Below, piece after piece: positions 8,166 to 16,698 of a stretch of 64,000 nucleotides of DNA (within the stretch, counting starts at the first letter, position 1; each line of letters opens with the position of its first letter). Made by a program: the position numbers and the translations under genes. This DNA comes from Leptospira yanagawae serovar Saopaulo str. Sao Paulo = ATCC 700523 (GTDB lineage: Bacteria > Spirochaetota > Leptospiria > Leptospirales > Leptospiraceae). The notes beneath the pieces were generated by a model. The model had not been told where the DNA came from and searched no databases. It worked only from the letters and a program-made list of their open reading frames with translations. The stretch lies in contig NZ_AOGX02000015.1 of assembly GCF_000332475.2 (NCBI RefSeq), forward strand, positions 62,001-126,000. Reading direction: 5' to 3'.

Positions 8166-8576
8166 TTGGACCATTTAACATACAATATACCTGGTTTATT
8201 ATTCCCTGCGATTTCACTCTTGATGTTGGGTTTTACCAATCGCTTTTTTGGATTGGCTAGTTTATCGAGGCAACTTCTTGCAGAGTATGAAACTTCTAAA
8301 TCGGAAGTTCTCGTGAAACAAATTCATAATTTGCGATTCCGGATTTCTCTCATCTTGTATTCGCAAAGTGCTGGGATCTTAAGTTTAATCCTTTGCACCT
8401 GTTCTCTAGGAATGATTCCTTTTTATAACTTGGTTGCTTGGATATTCTTTTCGATCTCTTTATTGTTTATGGTGGTCTCTCTTATTTTGGCGCTGATTGA
8501 AATCCATCTGTCAGTCAATGCATTGGATATAGAAAGAAAATCCATTTTAGGATCCTCTACCCAAATCAAATCGTAA
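8166..8576 (+). CDS. DUF2721 family membrane protein
   Basis: Small inner-membrane protein of 136 residues. It opens with IPGLLFPAISLLMLGFTNRF, the usual beginning of DUF2721, and has a predicted N-terminal membrane segment (residues 8-28) and two more near 65-85 and 90-115. The cytoplasmic loop between them is charged. The start is a TTG at 8166 without a clear Shine-Dalgarno sequence. The 3' end overlaps the convergent dehydrogenase gene by 11 bases. Function is unknown for the family. Confidence 0.75.
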   Translation: MDHLTYNIPGLLFPAISLLMLGFTNRFFGLASLSRQLLAEYETSKSEVLVKQIHNLRFRISLILYSQSAGILSLILCTCSLGMIPFYNLVAWIFFSISLLFMVVSLILALIEIHLSVNALDIERKSILGSSTQIKS

Positions 8577-9576
8577 TGACTATTTTCCCAAAATGAGAAC
8601 CTGAGCGTAAGTATTGGATGGCTTCCACTGCGTTTTCTAACGGAAAAACTTTGTCTACAACTGGTTTTAATCCAGATTGTTCGATCGCCTGATTCATTTC
8701 GATAAATGCTTTCCTACCACCCACAACAAGGCCTTGGATTTTTAAATTGTTCATGACAGCCGGTAATAAATTGAGTTCTCCTGAACGACCCGCTAAGATT
8801 CCGATTAGATGGATCACACCAAACGGACGACAGGCGGCAATGGATTGCTCCAAAGTCCCGGCTCCACCCACTTCAATGATATGATCAGCTCCTACTTTAT
8901 CTGTGATCCGTCGAACTTCTTTTCCCCAATCTTTGGTTTCTTTATAATTGATTAAAAAATCTGCACCTAAGTTTTTCCCTCTCTCTAATTTTTCATCACT
9001 TGAAGATGTGAGGATCACCTTGGCCCCCATTAGTTTTGCAAATTGTAAGGCAAATATTGAAACTCCACCTGTTCCCTGTACAACGACAAATTCACCTGGT
9101 TTTAATTGGCTAAATTGGAATAGTCCCGACCATGCAGTGAGTGCTGCACAAGGTAAGGTAGCGGCTTCTTCGTATGTCAAATGTTTTGGCATTTTGACTA
9201 ACCCCGTTTCCGGAACGATGGCCAATTCGCGAAGTGTTCCTGGAAGTGGGCCACCTATGGTGTGGCGAATTTCCGAATGAGTTGCTTCTTTTGCGATCCA
9301 TTTTGGCGCAAAGGTGAGGAGTACCTTGTCACCCACTTGCCATTCGGTGACTGACGAACCAATTTGGATCACTTCTCCTCCTCCATCACTACAAGGAACC
9401 AGTGGTAAAGGAAACTTAGGGTTGTATTTCCCTTCCACAACCAGTGAGTCTCTATAATTCAAAGAGGCAGCCCGTAACCTTACAAGAACTTCTGTAGGTC
9501 CCACTTCTTTTGGGTCTGGGACCTCAATCACGTTTAAATTTTCAAGTCCAAATTGTTTTATCTCAGCTTGTCTCAT
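8566..9576 (-). CDS. Zinc-type alcohol dehydrogenase-like NAD(P)-dependent oxidoreductase
   Basis: Medium-chain dehydrogenase/reductase of 336 residues: a GroES-like N-terminal domain (residues 25-130) and a Rossmann domain containing VVQGTGGVSIFALQFAKLMG near 165-185. The GxGxxG-type turn reads GTGGVS. VPCSDGGGEV and the lack of the usual structural-zinc four-Cys cluster point to a quinone oxidoreductase-like member rather than a classic zinc alcohol dehydrogenase. The gene is monocistronic. Substrate cannot be assigned. Confidence 0.85.
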   Translation of the reverse strand: MRQAEIKQFGLENLNVIEVPDPKEVGPTEVLVRLRAASLNYRDSLVVEGKYNPKFPLPLVPCSDGGGEVIQIGSSVTEWQVGDKVLLTFAPKWIAKEATHSEIRHTIGGPLPGTLRELAIVPETGLVKMPKHLTYEEAATLPCAALTAWSGLFQFSQLKPGEFVVVQGTGGVSIFALQFAKLMGAKVILTSSSDEKLERGKNLGADFLINYKETKDWGKEVRRITDKVGADHIIEVGGAGTLEQSIAACRPFGVIHLIGILAGRSGELNLLPAVMNNLKIQGLVVGGRKAFIEMNQAIEQSGLKPVVDKVFPLENAVEAIQYLRSGSHFGKIVITI

Positions 9577-9740
9577 CAGTCAAATGATCCTTAAAAGAAG
9601 TTCGTTAAAAAAATAAATTCAAAATCTTATTATTAGAAAAAGGAAAAAGAAGCAAAAAAAGTTCATACAAGAATAAGCTAAGTTAAACTTATCGATTTGA
9701 AATACAATTGTTCGCTCGCTATCTCTCTATCTAACAATTT

Positions 9741-10172
9741 CTACTTACTCAATTCAATTTCACCTTTCTCATTGAGTGGGAAAAATGGATTATAAGCAAT
9801 TTCAAATATATGTCCATCTAAATCTTTAAAGTAAGCACTATATCCACCCCAAAATACTTTTTGTGGTTCTTTTAAAATAATTGCACCTAACTTACGTACA
9901 TCGTTAATAATTCTATCAACTTCAGTTTCACTTTCTACGTTCTGAGCCAATGTGATTCCTGAATATTCTTGTCTTTTTTGAAAAGGAATTCCAATATCAT
10001 CGGCTAAATCTTTTTCACCGAATAATGCGAAAACCAATGCTCCAAGTTGAAAGAAGGCAACTTTGTCGTTACTCTCTAACGATTTTTTCCAACCAAGCCC
10101 AGTTTCATAAAAATGGACTGCCTTTTCTAAATCAGTAACTCCTAGAGTGATCAAATTGATTCTTGGAAACAT
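9741..10172 (-). CDS. VOC (glyoxalase/bleomycin-resistance fold) family protein
   Basis: Protein of 143 residues with the beta-alpha-beta-beta-beta fold of the vicinal oxygen chelate family. It begins INLITLGVTDLEKAVHFYE and ends with YFKDLDGHIFEIAYNPFF, the usual metal-Glu strand. Single-domain members may act as lyases, dioxygenases or binding proteins, and sequence alone does not separate these. It lies between the two medium-chain dehydrogenases on the same strand but with long gaps, so it is probably transcribed alone. Confidence 0.82.
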   Translation of the reverse strand: MFPRINLITLGVTDLEKAVHFYETGLGWKKSLESNDKVAFFQLGALVFALFGEKDLADDIGIPFQKRQEYSGITLAQNVESETEVDRIINDVRKLGAIILKEPQKVFWGGYSAYFKDLDGHIFEIAYNPFFPLNEKGEIELSK

Positions 10173-10282
10173 GATTGGCCTTCCTATGCGAAAATATGAA
10201 CTTTTGGAAATGAAATTTTTTGGATCTTACGAATTGGATTCACAAAACGAAGGTTGTGTGGTAGATGGAGCCATTGGGTGGC

Positions 10283-10300
10283 GGGTGGTTAACCCCACCC
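10283..10300. other. GC-rich stem-loop between ccr and VOC genes
   Basis: GGGTGG (10283-10288) pairs with CCACCC (10295-10300), and a second GGGTGG at 10276-10281 competes for the same partner. The patch 10270-10320 is strikingly GC-rich against AT-rich surroundings. It lies about 50 bases beyond the crotonyl-CoA reductase stop on its own strand and lacks a T-run, so a termination role is only possible. Confidence 0.3.
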
Positions 10301-10351
10301 AGTTCGATATGGGCGGGGACATGTACTCTAAATACAGGCTAAACGAAAAAA

Positions 10352-11599
10352 TTATTTCTTTCCTAAACCTGTCGTTTTTGCACCAACTAGGATTGACATG
10401 TTTCCTGATGGGTGTTTGTTTTCTCGCATCAATTGGTGGCACTCACCAGTTTGTTCGAAACGATATGTTTCTGCCAAAACTGGATCCACTTTTTTATCAA
10501 TCACCAATTGGTTGAGATCACGGCAATTGTCGTCGTTTGCGAAGTGTGAACCTTGCAGACGTTTTTGTCTCATCCAAAGGTAACGTAAATCACCAGTTGC
10601 ATTGAAACCAGTAGTTCCCGCGCAAATCACAACCATACCACCAGTTTCACAAACAAAAACAGAAGTTGGAAGTGTAGTTTCCCCTGGGTGTTCAAAAACG
10701 ATTTGTGGGTTTTTGCCTTTGCCAGCGATGTCCCAAATTGCTTTTCCAAACTCACGTGCTTGTTTTGTCCACTCAACGAAAGCTTCTGGTTTGTTGATAT
10801 CAGAAGTGAGTGCACCCCAGTGTTTGAACTTGTTACGGTTGATCACACCTGCAGCACCTAAGTTTTTACAGAATTCAATTTTATCATCAGAAGATACAAC
10901 AGCGATTGGAATTCCACCCGCTGCTTTTACAATTTGGATTGCCATGGCACCGAGTCCACCTGCTCCACCCCAAATGAGGACAACATCACCAGGTTTCACA
11001 TCATTTGGTTTCCAATGGTGTAACATTCTGTAAGCGGTTGCCGCAACTAACATATATGCAGCGGATGCTTCCCATGTTAAGTGTTGAGGGCGAGGCAGAC
11101 ATTGGTGGTCTTGTACTTTGCAAAATTGTGCAAAGGAACCCCAATTGGATTCATATCCCCAAATGATTTGTGATGGCGCATACATTGGGTCTTTTCCAGA
11201 AAGAACCCATGGATCTTTTGGATCCCACATGGCACAATGGACAACTACTTCATCACCCACTTTTACATTTTTAACTTCTGAACCAACTTTGTACACAATA
11301 CCAGAAGCATCAGAGCCACCGATGTGAAACTTTTCTGGTTCACCTTTTTTATTACGCGCAGCAATAACATCAACAGGGTAACCTAAAGCCGCCCAAACGT
11401 TGTTATAGTTTACCCCAGCAGCCATAGTGGCCACGAGAACTTCGTTCGGACCGATCTCCGGAACATCAATGACTTCTGATTGGAAAGAAGTTTTCGGTTC
11501 GCCGTAACGTTCCGGGCGAATGACCTGTGCGTGCATTTTTTTGGGCACGACTCCAATAGGAGGTAGTTCCCCTACTGGTACGATTTCTACGTTGCTCAT
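10352..11599 (-). CDS. ccrA: Crotonyl-CoA carboxylase/reductase
   Basis: Converts crotonyl-CoA, CO2 and NADPH to ethylmalonyl-CoA, the signature step of the ethylmalonyl-CoA pathway. It can also simply reduce crotonyl-CoA to butyryl-CoA. The 415 residues fit the family. The N-terminal GroES-like domain contains [18 protein letters not shown] and HIGGSDASG, the NADPH site is [15 protein letters not shown] near residue 215, and the C-terminal half has QGSHFAND and PSGNM. It is strongly conserved with annotated Leptospira copies as I know them. The start is ATG at 11599 with no operon partner. Other pathway genes are outside the window. Confidence 0.88.
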   Translation of the reverse strand: MSNVEIVPVGELPPIGVVPKKMHAQVIRPERYGEPKTSFQSEVIDVPEIGPNEVLVATMAAGVNYNNVWAALGYPVDVIAARNKKGEPEKFHIGGSDASGIVYKVGSEVKNVKVGDEVVVHCAMWDPKDPWVLSGKDPMYAPSQIIWGYESNWGSFAQFCKVQDHQCLPRPQHLTWEASAAYMLVAATAYRMLHHWKPNDVKPGDVVLIWGGAGGLGAMAIQIVKAAGGIPIAVVSSDDKIEFCKNLGAAGVINRNKFKHWGALTSDINKPEAFVEWTKQAREFGKAIWDIAGKGKNPQIVFEHPGETTLPTSVFVCETGGMVVICAGTTGFNATGDLRYLWMRQKRLQGSHFANDDNCRDLNQLVIDKKVDPVLAETYRFEQTGECHQLMRENKHPSGNMSILVGAKTTGLGKK

Positions 11600-11663
11600 A
11601 GATTACCTTTTACGATTAAGATTTATACAGTTTCTTAGAACGTTTTAAAAAAGGCATGAAATG

Positions 11664-12608
11664 TCAATCGCTTCCCCACTCCATTGAGAAGGCAAAAGTC
11701 CAAGCTGACTGGTACAATCTATACTCACGATCACGCTGTAACGGATAACGATATGCTAAACTCATATTGTATTTCTCAGAAAAATTCCAAGAAAAGCCCG
11801 CACTCGCCTCCGTAAAATACGATGGATTCGCTTTGTCCTTTTCTTTCGAATAATCGACTCCGTTATATGGATTTCGATACAAAACTCCTGTAAAAAGTGA
11901 AATTTCGGGCATCAAATAATACGTCACATAGGCGGAGATTAGAGTCGTTTTTTTGAATTCATATTCTGGTTCAGGCGGTGTAGCAGATGGTTTACGAAAA
12001 TAATACGGAATCCCATCATTATCTTGTAAATTATTCGGCTGTGGCCTTGAGAGCGGATTTAAGCCGCCAATTTTTGTTACAAACGACCATTTCTCATACA
12101 AGTACCCAAGTTTGATAAAACCAGAACCCGTATAATAATTCCCTCCGGTGAACCGATCCGTATCAGGACCACTCGGGAAACCAACCGCGCCTTCGATCAC
12201 AAAAAAGTAAGGTTTGTCCAAATCGAAAAATGGTTGGTATTTAAATCCAAGATAGGTTTTTCCAATGCGAGCTGCATCTTCCCTCCCTCGTTGTTGGTAA
12301 TAATTCCATGGAACAGAAGCATTCAATGCAAACCGACCATCAAAAAAATTCAATTCTGCAAACGCAGTGGTTGTGAAGAGGTGGCTATTCTCTCGTGTTG
12401 ATTGGTAATAATCCTGCGTCACCACCAAATAATTGGCTGGTTTTTCCCGTTTGCCAGTAAATGGGTCCACAAATCTTGCGGTTGCATTGGGACTATCCGA
12501 CGAACCTGTGTGATGCGAATGTAAAGAATAATTTGGTAAGATAACTAACAGGAAAAAACTGAAGGAAAAGATTCTTTGCAAAGACTTTCCACAAAACATT
12601 CGTTTCAT
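11664..12608 (-). CDS. Outer-membrane beta-barrel protein (transporter-like), last gene of MbnPH operon
   Basis: Protein of 314 residues with a signal peptide (FSFFLLVILPNYSLHSHH) and many alternating-hydrophobicity strands ending in aromatic residues. The pattern resembles MetA-pathway-of-phenol-degradation or transporter-type outer-membrane porins. A repeated theme is F...FFVIEGAVGFPSG and the closing AWTFAFSMEW. ATG at 12608 overlaps the upstream gene's TGA by four bases (ATGA), so translation is coupled. As last gene of the copper-type operon it may be the outer-membrane channel for the system. That is inference. Confidence 0.7.
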   Translation of the reverse strand: MKRMFCGKSLQRIFSFSFFLLVILPNYSLHSHHTGSSDSPNATARFVDPFTGKREKPANYLVVTQDYYQSTRENSHLFTTTAFAELNFFDGRFALNASVPWNYYQQRGREDAARIGKTYLGFKYQPFFDLDKPYFFVIEGAVGFPSGPDTDRFTGGNYYTGSGFIKLGYLYEKWSFVTKIGGLNPLSRPQPNNLQDNDGIPYYFRKPSATPPEPEYEFKKTTLISAYVTYYLMPEISLFTGVLYRNPYNGVDYSKEKDKANPSYFTEASAGFSWNFSEKYNMSLAYRYPLQRDREYRLYQSAWTFAFSMEWGSD

Positions 12609-13507
12609 CGTTCGACTCCCGGGAAACATCCAGGGAAACTGAAGGTGATATCCTCAGCTTGTAGGTTTTGTTGGAGGATTGTATACAAGTCAACATTCGA
12701 AACTTTGGAAATAACGACTGGATCCGTTTTTCCACTCAATGTTGTTAAAAAACTAACCGGTGATCCTGAAACTGTTCTGTCTTGGAATAGGGATGCCAGA
12801 GAAAAAAGAATTTCAATATTCCCACTGCGACCATTCTTGATTGGAATTTTACATTTGGGTGTAATGGCTTTGGATCCTTGTGGCAATAGAATCGTAACAG
12901 TTTTAGTCGTAAATCCAGTCACATTCATTTGGATGTAAATCTCTTCCCAGCTAATATTTGCAAGAGCAACAACACCTAAAGGCATATTGGATACCCTTGT
13001 ATTGGGATACAAAAAACTTGCACCAGTTCTATTTGCACTATTGAATTGGGTGATATTGGAAATAGTCCCACCTGTTAAAAAAGTATAGGACTTACCATAC
13101 AAATCATCTGAAGGTAAATCAAGTGGGATTGTATACGGAGTATGGGTTTTGGCAAAAGCAGCACTCCTCTCGGAACTTGAAGTCGATATGCCAAATATTT
13201 GATTTGGTGGGTTGATCCGGTACGTTCCTGTCTCCCAATTGGTATAGGTGCTCGTTTGGACAGCAATATTAAATGTATTAACACCACTCGTTAGAGTAAA
13301 CTGATCGATGTTATTATCCGCTTGGTCATCATAACTTCGTAAATTCGTACCAACGGCAATGGTTTGGTTGTTATTGAAGAAAATTAGATTTTGTAAGATG
13401 ACCAATTTTTCTTCTTCCCGATCACCAACAGAACCAAATGTACATTGAGAGACTAGACCCAAACACAATATCAGGGCCATATGATTTTTTATGTTAGGTG
13501 CTTTCAA
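12605..13507 (-). CDS. Hypothetical lipoprotein in MbnPH operon
   Basis: A 300-residue exported protein with a hydrophobic leader and probable lipobox LGLVSQC near residues 16-22. The rest is Ser/Thr/Asn-rich with beta-strand character and two further Cys residues (PKCKIP and FPGCFPG). I recognise no domain. The start is a TTG at 13507 overlapping the MbnH-like stop by four bases (TTGA); an ATG at 13480 is possible. Its place between the MbnH-like enzyme and an outer-membrane protein suggests a surface or periplasmic accessory role. Confidence 0.65.
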   Translation of the reverse strand: MKAPNIKNHMALILCLGLVSQCTFGSVGDREEEKLVILQNLIFFNNNQTIAVGTNLRSYDDQADNNIDQFTLTSGVNTFNIAVQTSTYTNWETGTYRINPPNQIFGISTSSSERSAAFAKTHTPYTIPLDLPSDDLYGKSYTFLTGGTISNITQFNSANRTGASFLYPNTRVSNMPLGVVALANISWEEIYIQMNVTGFTTKTVTILLPQGSKAITPKCKIPIKNGRSGNIEILFSLASLFQDRTVSGSPVSFLTTLSGKTDPVVISKVSNVDLYTILQQNLQAEDITFSFPGCFPGVER

Positions 13508-14712
13508 AATGGACTCGCAAATTTTGGATTCGTCAAAAACTCTTCATCTGTCAAGGACAGAAGGAAATTCACCAAATCATCTCTCTGGGAATCACTGATA
13601 CCAAATGCACGAATCAAAGTAGCATCTTTGGCAGAATGGTTTTGCCCGCCGCTGCGATAATGGTTTATTACTTTGGTTAATGCATCCCTTGCACAATCTG
13701 TTTTTGTTTTCCCAATTGTGATATTGGGATTATTGGCATTATCACACATAAAACTTCCATCATGCATGTAAGGATATGTGACACCAACGTTTCGTAGAGA
13801 TGGAGCGCGAAATTTTCCTGTATCCGAAGCAATCCCCGTTAAATCATATAACCCTCGTTTGTTACTAGGGACTCCATCATAATACGCATCATCATGGATC
13901 CCATTGCTGTGATAAAAAAACTCTTCTTGGGATCCACCATGAAACGAAGTGTCCGTAAAATTAAATCCACCGTGACAATGGAAACACTCAGCCACTTCAC
14001 CATTAAAAATTTCCATCCCTTTTATTTCAGACTCAGTTAAAGCAGATTCATTTTTCCGGAAGGCATATTGGTCATACTTTGAATTCCCTGAAATCAACGA
14101 GCGTTGGAAACTTGCGATGGCAAATCGAACATTCTGTTCATTCACTGCTGCATCGGCATTTCCAAAAGCATTCGTAAACAGTGTTTGGTAAATTGATTTG
14201 GATTTTAGTTTATCTAAGAAGGCATTCGAAGACAAACCAAGTTCAATTGGGCTTTCTCCAAACATCGGAGCACGAGCCTGGATTTCCAAACTTGACATCT
14301 TAGGATTACTCCAAGTTAATCTAGGAAGGTATGCTACATTGGATAAATGTTGAGAATTTCTTGGATGTGAAACATTGGTAATACCTTTTGGAAAATCTTT
14401 TCCATCTGCGAATGCGAGAGATTGGATATGACAACTTCCGCAAGACATGGTTTCATCACCAGAAAGTACTTTCTCATTGAATAGATGCCTTCCCAACTCA
14501 ACTTTTGCTCTGGACATTGGATTTTCAGGTGGTACTTTCGGAACGGGAAATCCAGGTGGCAAGTCCCAAACCCAGTCGGATGCATTTGCCAAGATTCCAA
14601 GGGCAGCTAACAGCAGATTATCATTTGATTCATCTTTCTGGAATGGCAAAAGTATACAATTAGAGAAAATACTGATTGCTAAAATTAATATTGAAAATTT
14701 CGACTTTATCAT
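13504..14712 (-). CDS. Di-haem cytochrome c peroxidase/MauG family protein, MbnH-like
   Basis: Periplasm-facing lipoprotein (leader ending IFSNC) of about 402 residues with two c-type haem sites, CGSCH near residue 93 and CFHCH near 244. The C-terminal YPYMHDGSF segment supplies the usual distal ligand region. Members that sit beside MbnP genes (MbnH) oxidise a Trp of MbnP to kynurenine, as known from methanotroph work. The adjacent MbnP-like gene upstream makes that the best assignment over an ordinary peroxidase. ATG at 14712 with AGGAAT ahead is preferred to the upstream frame start at 14754. Confidence 0.82.
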   Translation of the reverse strand: MIKSKFSILILAISIFSNCILLPFQKDESNDNLLLAALGILANASDWVWDLPPGFPVPKVPPENPMSRAKVELGRHLFNEKVLSGDETMSCGSCHIQSLAFADGKDFPKGITNVSHPRNSQHLSNVAYLPRLTWSNPKMSSLEIQARAPMFGESPIELGLSSNAFLDKLKSKSIYQTLFTNAFGNADAAVNEQNVRFAIASFQRSLISGNSKYDQYAFRKNESALTESEIKGMEIFNGEVAECFHCHGGFNFTDTSFHGGSQEEFFYHSNGIHDDAYYDGVPSNKRGLYDLTGIASDTGKFRAPSLRNVGVTYPYMHDGSFMCDNANNPNITIGKTKTDCARDALTKVINHYRSGGQNHSAKDATLIRAFGISDSQRDDLVNFLLSLTDEEFLTNPKFASPF

Positions 14713-14769
14713 ATGATTCCTATTTATTTTGAGTTGGTATATTTCTAATACCATCTCTCTTTATCACAC

Positions 14770-15615
14770 TTACCTTAAGCTAAAGAATCTTTGCGTAATA
14801 GAACTATCCATCGCACCATTTGAAATATTCATTCCAAATGCTTGTACCAAACTATCGCAAGGTGCACCTGTCCCTGGCATACACATACCCATAGCGCCGT
14901 ATGTATGACCAGTTAACAATTTATCTACATCCAACGAGATCTTTTGATTACTTACGTTTACTTGACCACTTAGGAGAATTATAGCACGAAATTTTTTGGA
15001 ACAATTTCCATAATTTGGAGCACCAGAACAAGTTGTAGAACCGAGGTGTAAACTTGTCCAATCTGTTCCATTATAAGAAAATTCTATGTTCGCATGTTTA
15101 TATCCGCCAGTCCAAGACCAATACATACTACCAATATTTAAAGGTGAACTTTGGTTTGTACTGTTTAAATGGTTTAAAGCCGCAGGCACTCCCACTGTAA
15201 ACTGAATTCCAGTATAACTTCCAATGGGTACAGATCCATTTACTTTTATATTAGTTTCAGTTGTCCGGTATGTTTCCAAATCAACCAAAGAAACACCATT
15301 GGCTTGCCAAACGTTATCTGTAGATAAAGAAACATCAGCCGTTGAACCATCTGCTCGAACAAATTTCACTTCTGATATGTACAATCGGAAGTCTCTAAAT
15401 TGCACACTACGAGAATCTGACAAAGTGTTTGTTCCAGATGTAATCTTCTGACCATTCACCAATGCTTCAAATTCTAAATTCACAGATTGTGGTAAAGCAA
15501 GCGCTAATAACGCTAATGTTTGATTATCACTTGGTTCAGAAATGATATCACAAGAGACAAACCCAAAAAGGAAAACCGAAACAATGGAAATTTTAATTAA
15601 ATGCAATAATTTCAT
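14770..15615 (-). CDS. MbnP family copper-binding lipoprotein
   Basis: Lipoprotein of 281 residues (leader ending FGFVSC). Family features: FRLYISEVKFV near residue 76, MYWSWTGGYKHANIEF near 168-183, the HLGSTTC...NC pair near 193-206, and a late MCMPG. MbnP binds copper in the periplasm after its partner di-haem enzyme converts a conserved Trp to kynurenine. The Trp residues of MYWSWTGGYK are candidates. Spacing to the MbnH-like gene is short (57 bases to the chosen start), so they share a transcript. No methanobactin precursor was found in this window. Confidence 0.85.
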   Translation of the reverse strand: MKLLHLIKISIVSVFLFGFVSCDIISEPSDNQTLALLALALPQSVNLEFEALVNGQKITSGTNTLSDSRSVQFRDFRLYISEVKFVRADGSTADVSLSTDNVWQANGVSLVDLETYRTTETNIKVNGSVPIGSYTGIQFTVGVPAALNHLNSTNQSSPLNIGSMYWSWTGGYKHANIEFSYNGTDWTSLHLGSTTCSGAPNYGNCSKKFRAIILLSGQVNVSNQKISLDVDKLLTGHTYGAMGMCMPGTGAPCDSLVQAFGMNISNGAMDSSITQRFFSLR

Positions 15616-15707
15616 AAATACCTAATATTCTAATATAACTTTTATTTTTTTTGCGACAAAACTATGTGAATCCCAAGTCGCCAAGGAAAATGTTGGAATA
15701 TATATTC

Positions 15708-16178
15708 CTAAGTGATACGTGGTGGTCTTAGTAAAGTAGGTAGGTTTCCATCCTCAAGAGTGGAAGGAGACTCATAAATTTTATAAAAATACAAAATGGG
15801 AACTGCAATGCCAAATGTCAAATTTGGTTGGTCCATGGTTTGGTGGTGAGTCCGAAGGGACATTGCGTCCTTTTTTTTCTTTTTGCAAGAACAGAGGTGG
15901 GCTTCTCCATCTTTTGCGTCATGGCAACTTGGTTTTAGTGCCAACTCTTTTGTATGAGCATGATTCTTTTCTTCAGATGAGGTGATTTTTATATTTTGGC
16001 TCTCTGAAAACAATTGGTCTTCGGAGTTTGTGTGCTTTTCTTTTTTGGATCCGTGGTTACACTTACAAATTTTGGAATTGGTTTCCAGGCAATACCCAAG
16101 TAACCCACTGCCCAAAAAGAAAAATTGGGTCGTTAGCACTAAGGTCAAAAGTCCTGCTATCCACCGAAAGGAGACCAT
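15708..16178 (-). CDS. Cys/His-rich single-span protein heading the MbnPH operon
   Basis: Protein of 156 residues with one N-terminal membrane segment (residues 6-28) followed by a hydrophilic region dense in potential metal ligands. Cys and His clusters include CKCNHGSKKEKH, ENHAHTKE, SCHDAKDGEAHLCSCKK and THHQTMDQ. The pattern resembles small DUF2946-like or copper-resistance accessory proteins, but I cannot place it in a family with confidence. The start is ATG at 16178 with GGGG ahead. It lies 92 bases upstream of the MbnP gene on the same strand. Periplasmic copper or other metal binding is inference from composition and context. Confidence 0.65.
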   Translation of the reverse strand: MVSFRWIAGLLTLVLTTQFFFLGSGLLGYCLETNSKICKCNHGSKKEKHTNSEDQLFSESQNIKITSSEEKNHAHTKELALKPSCHDAKDGEAHLCSCKKKKKDAMSLRTHHQTMDQPNLTFGIAVPILYFYKIYESPSTLEDGNLPTLLRPPRIT

Positions 16179-16261
16179 CTACCCCAATCTTTTGCCCTCA
16201 GACCAAAAATCGAGACAATTTTAGGACAAATTGAGTGTTCCCCCTCCCGCCCTTTGAAAAT

Positions 16262-16630
16262 ATGGTCTTGGAACCAAATGCTTCCAAGCTAGAGGCCCTT
16301 ACAATGAAACGTACAGAACTGGAACGCAGAGAACGTGAGCTGCGAAAGGCAGAAAAGAAGAAAATCCAAACTGGTGAAAAGGAATCCATGAGTGTGGGTG
16401 ATTACATTGATGCCCTTTTTGGAATGTTTCGCTACGATACAGACGAAATCTTCAATGCATCTGATGATGAAAACATTTTGGAACTGCTTGAAAATATGAA
16501 GATGGAACACCCAGAAAAACAATGGGACGTGATCATTCGCAAGGCAGTGAACAAAACCAAAGTGGAACAAAAAGAAAAAGCATACGACGCTCTTCGCAAT
16601 TTAGCGGGAATTACAGTCGCCACCACATAA
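16262..16630 (+). CDS. Conserved hypothetical protein, helical
   Basis: About 122 residues, strongly charged. It has a predicted coiled coil or long helix at residues 10-45 (MKRTELERRERELRKAEKKK), then an acidic globular part with VGDYIDALFGMFRYDTDEIF. I do not recognise a named domain. Two starts are possible: ATG at 16262, or ATG at 16304 with AGAGG eight bases ahead, which would drop the first 14 residues. It is divergent from the MbnP operon and precedes the SpoIIE-type phosphatase by about 70 bases on the same strand. Confidence 0.65.
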   Translation: MVLEPNASKLEALTMKRTELERRERELRKAEKKKIQTGEKESMSVGDYIDALFGMFRYDTDEIFNASDDENILELLENMKMEHPEKQWDVIIRKAVNKTKVEQKEKAYDALRNLAGITVATT

Positions 16631-16698
16631 TTCCTTTTTTTCCCATACAAACAGATTTACAAAGGAAGGTTCACGTTTTATACTAGTGGCCTTCCTGT

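Noticed and set aside
10147..10515. 122-codon plus-strand frame between VOC and ccr genes
   Set aside because: It overlaps the ends of both real genes, has no recognisable domain and no Shine-Dalgarno sequence, and its second half is antisense to ccr.
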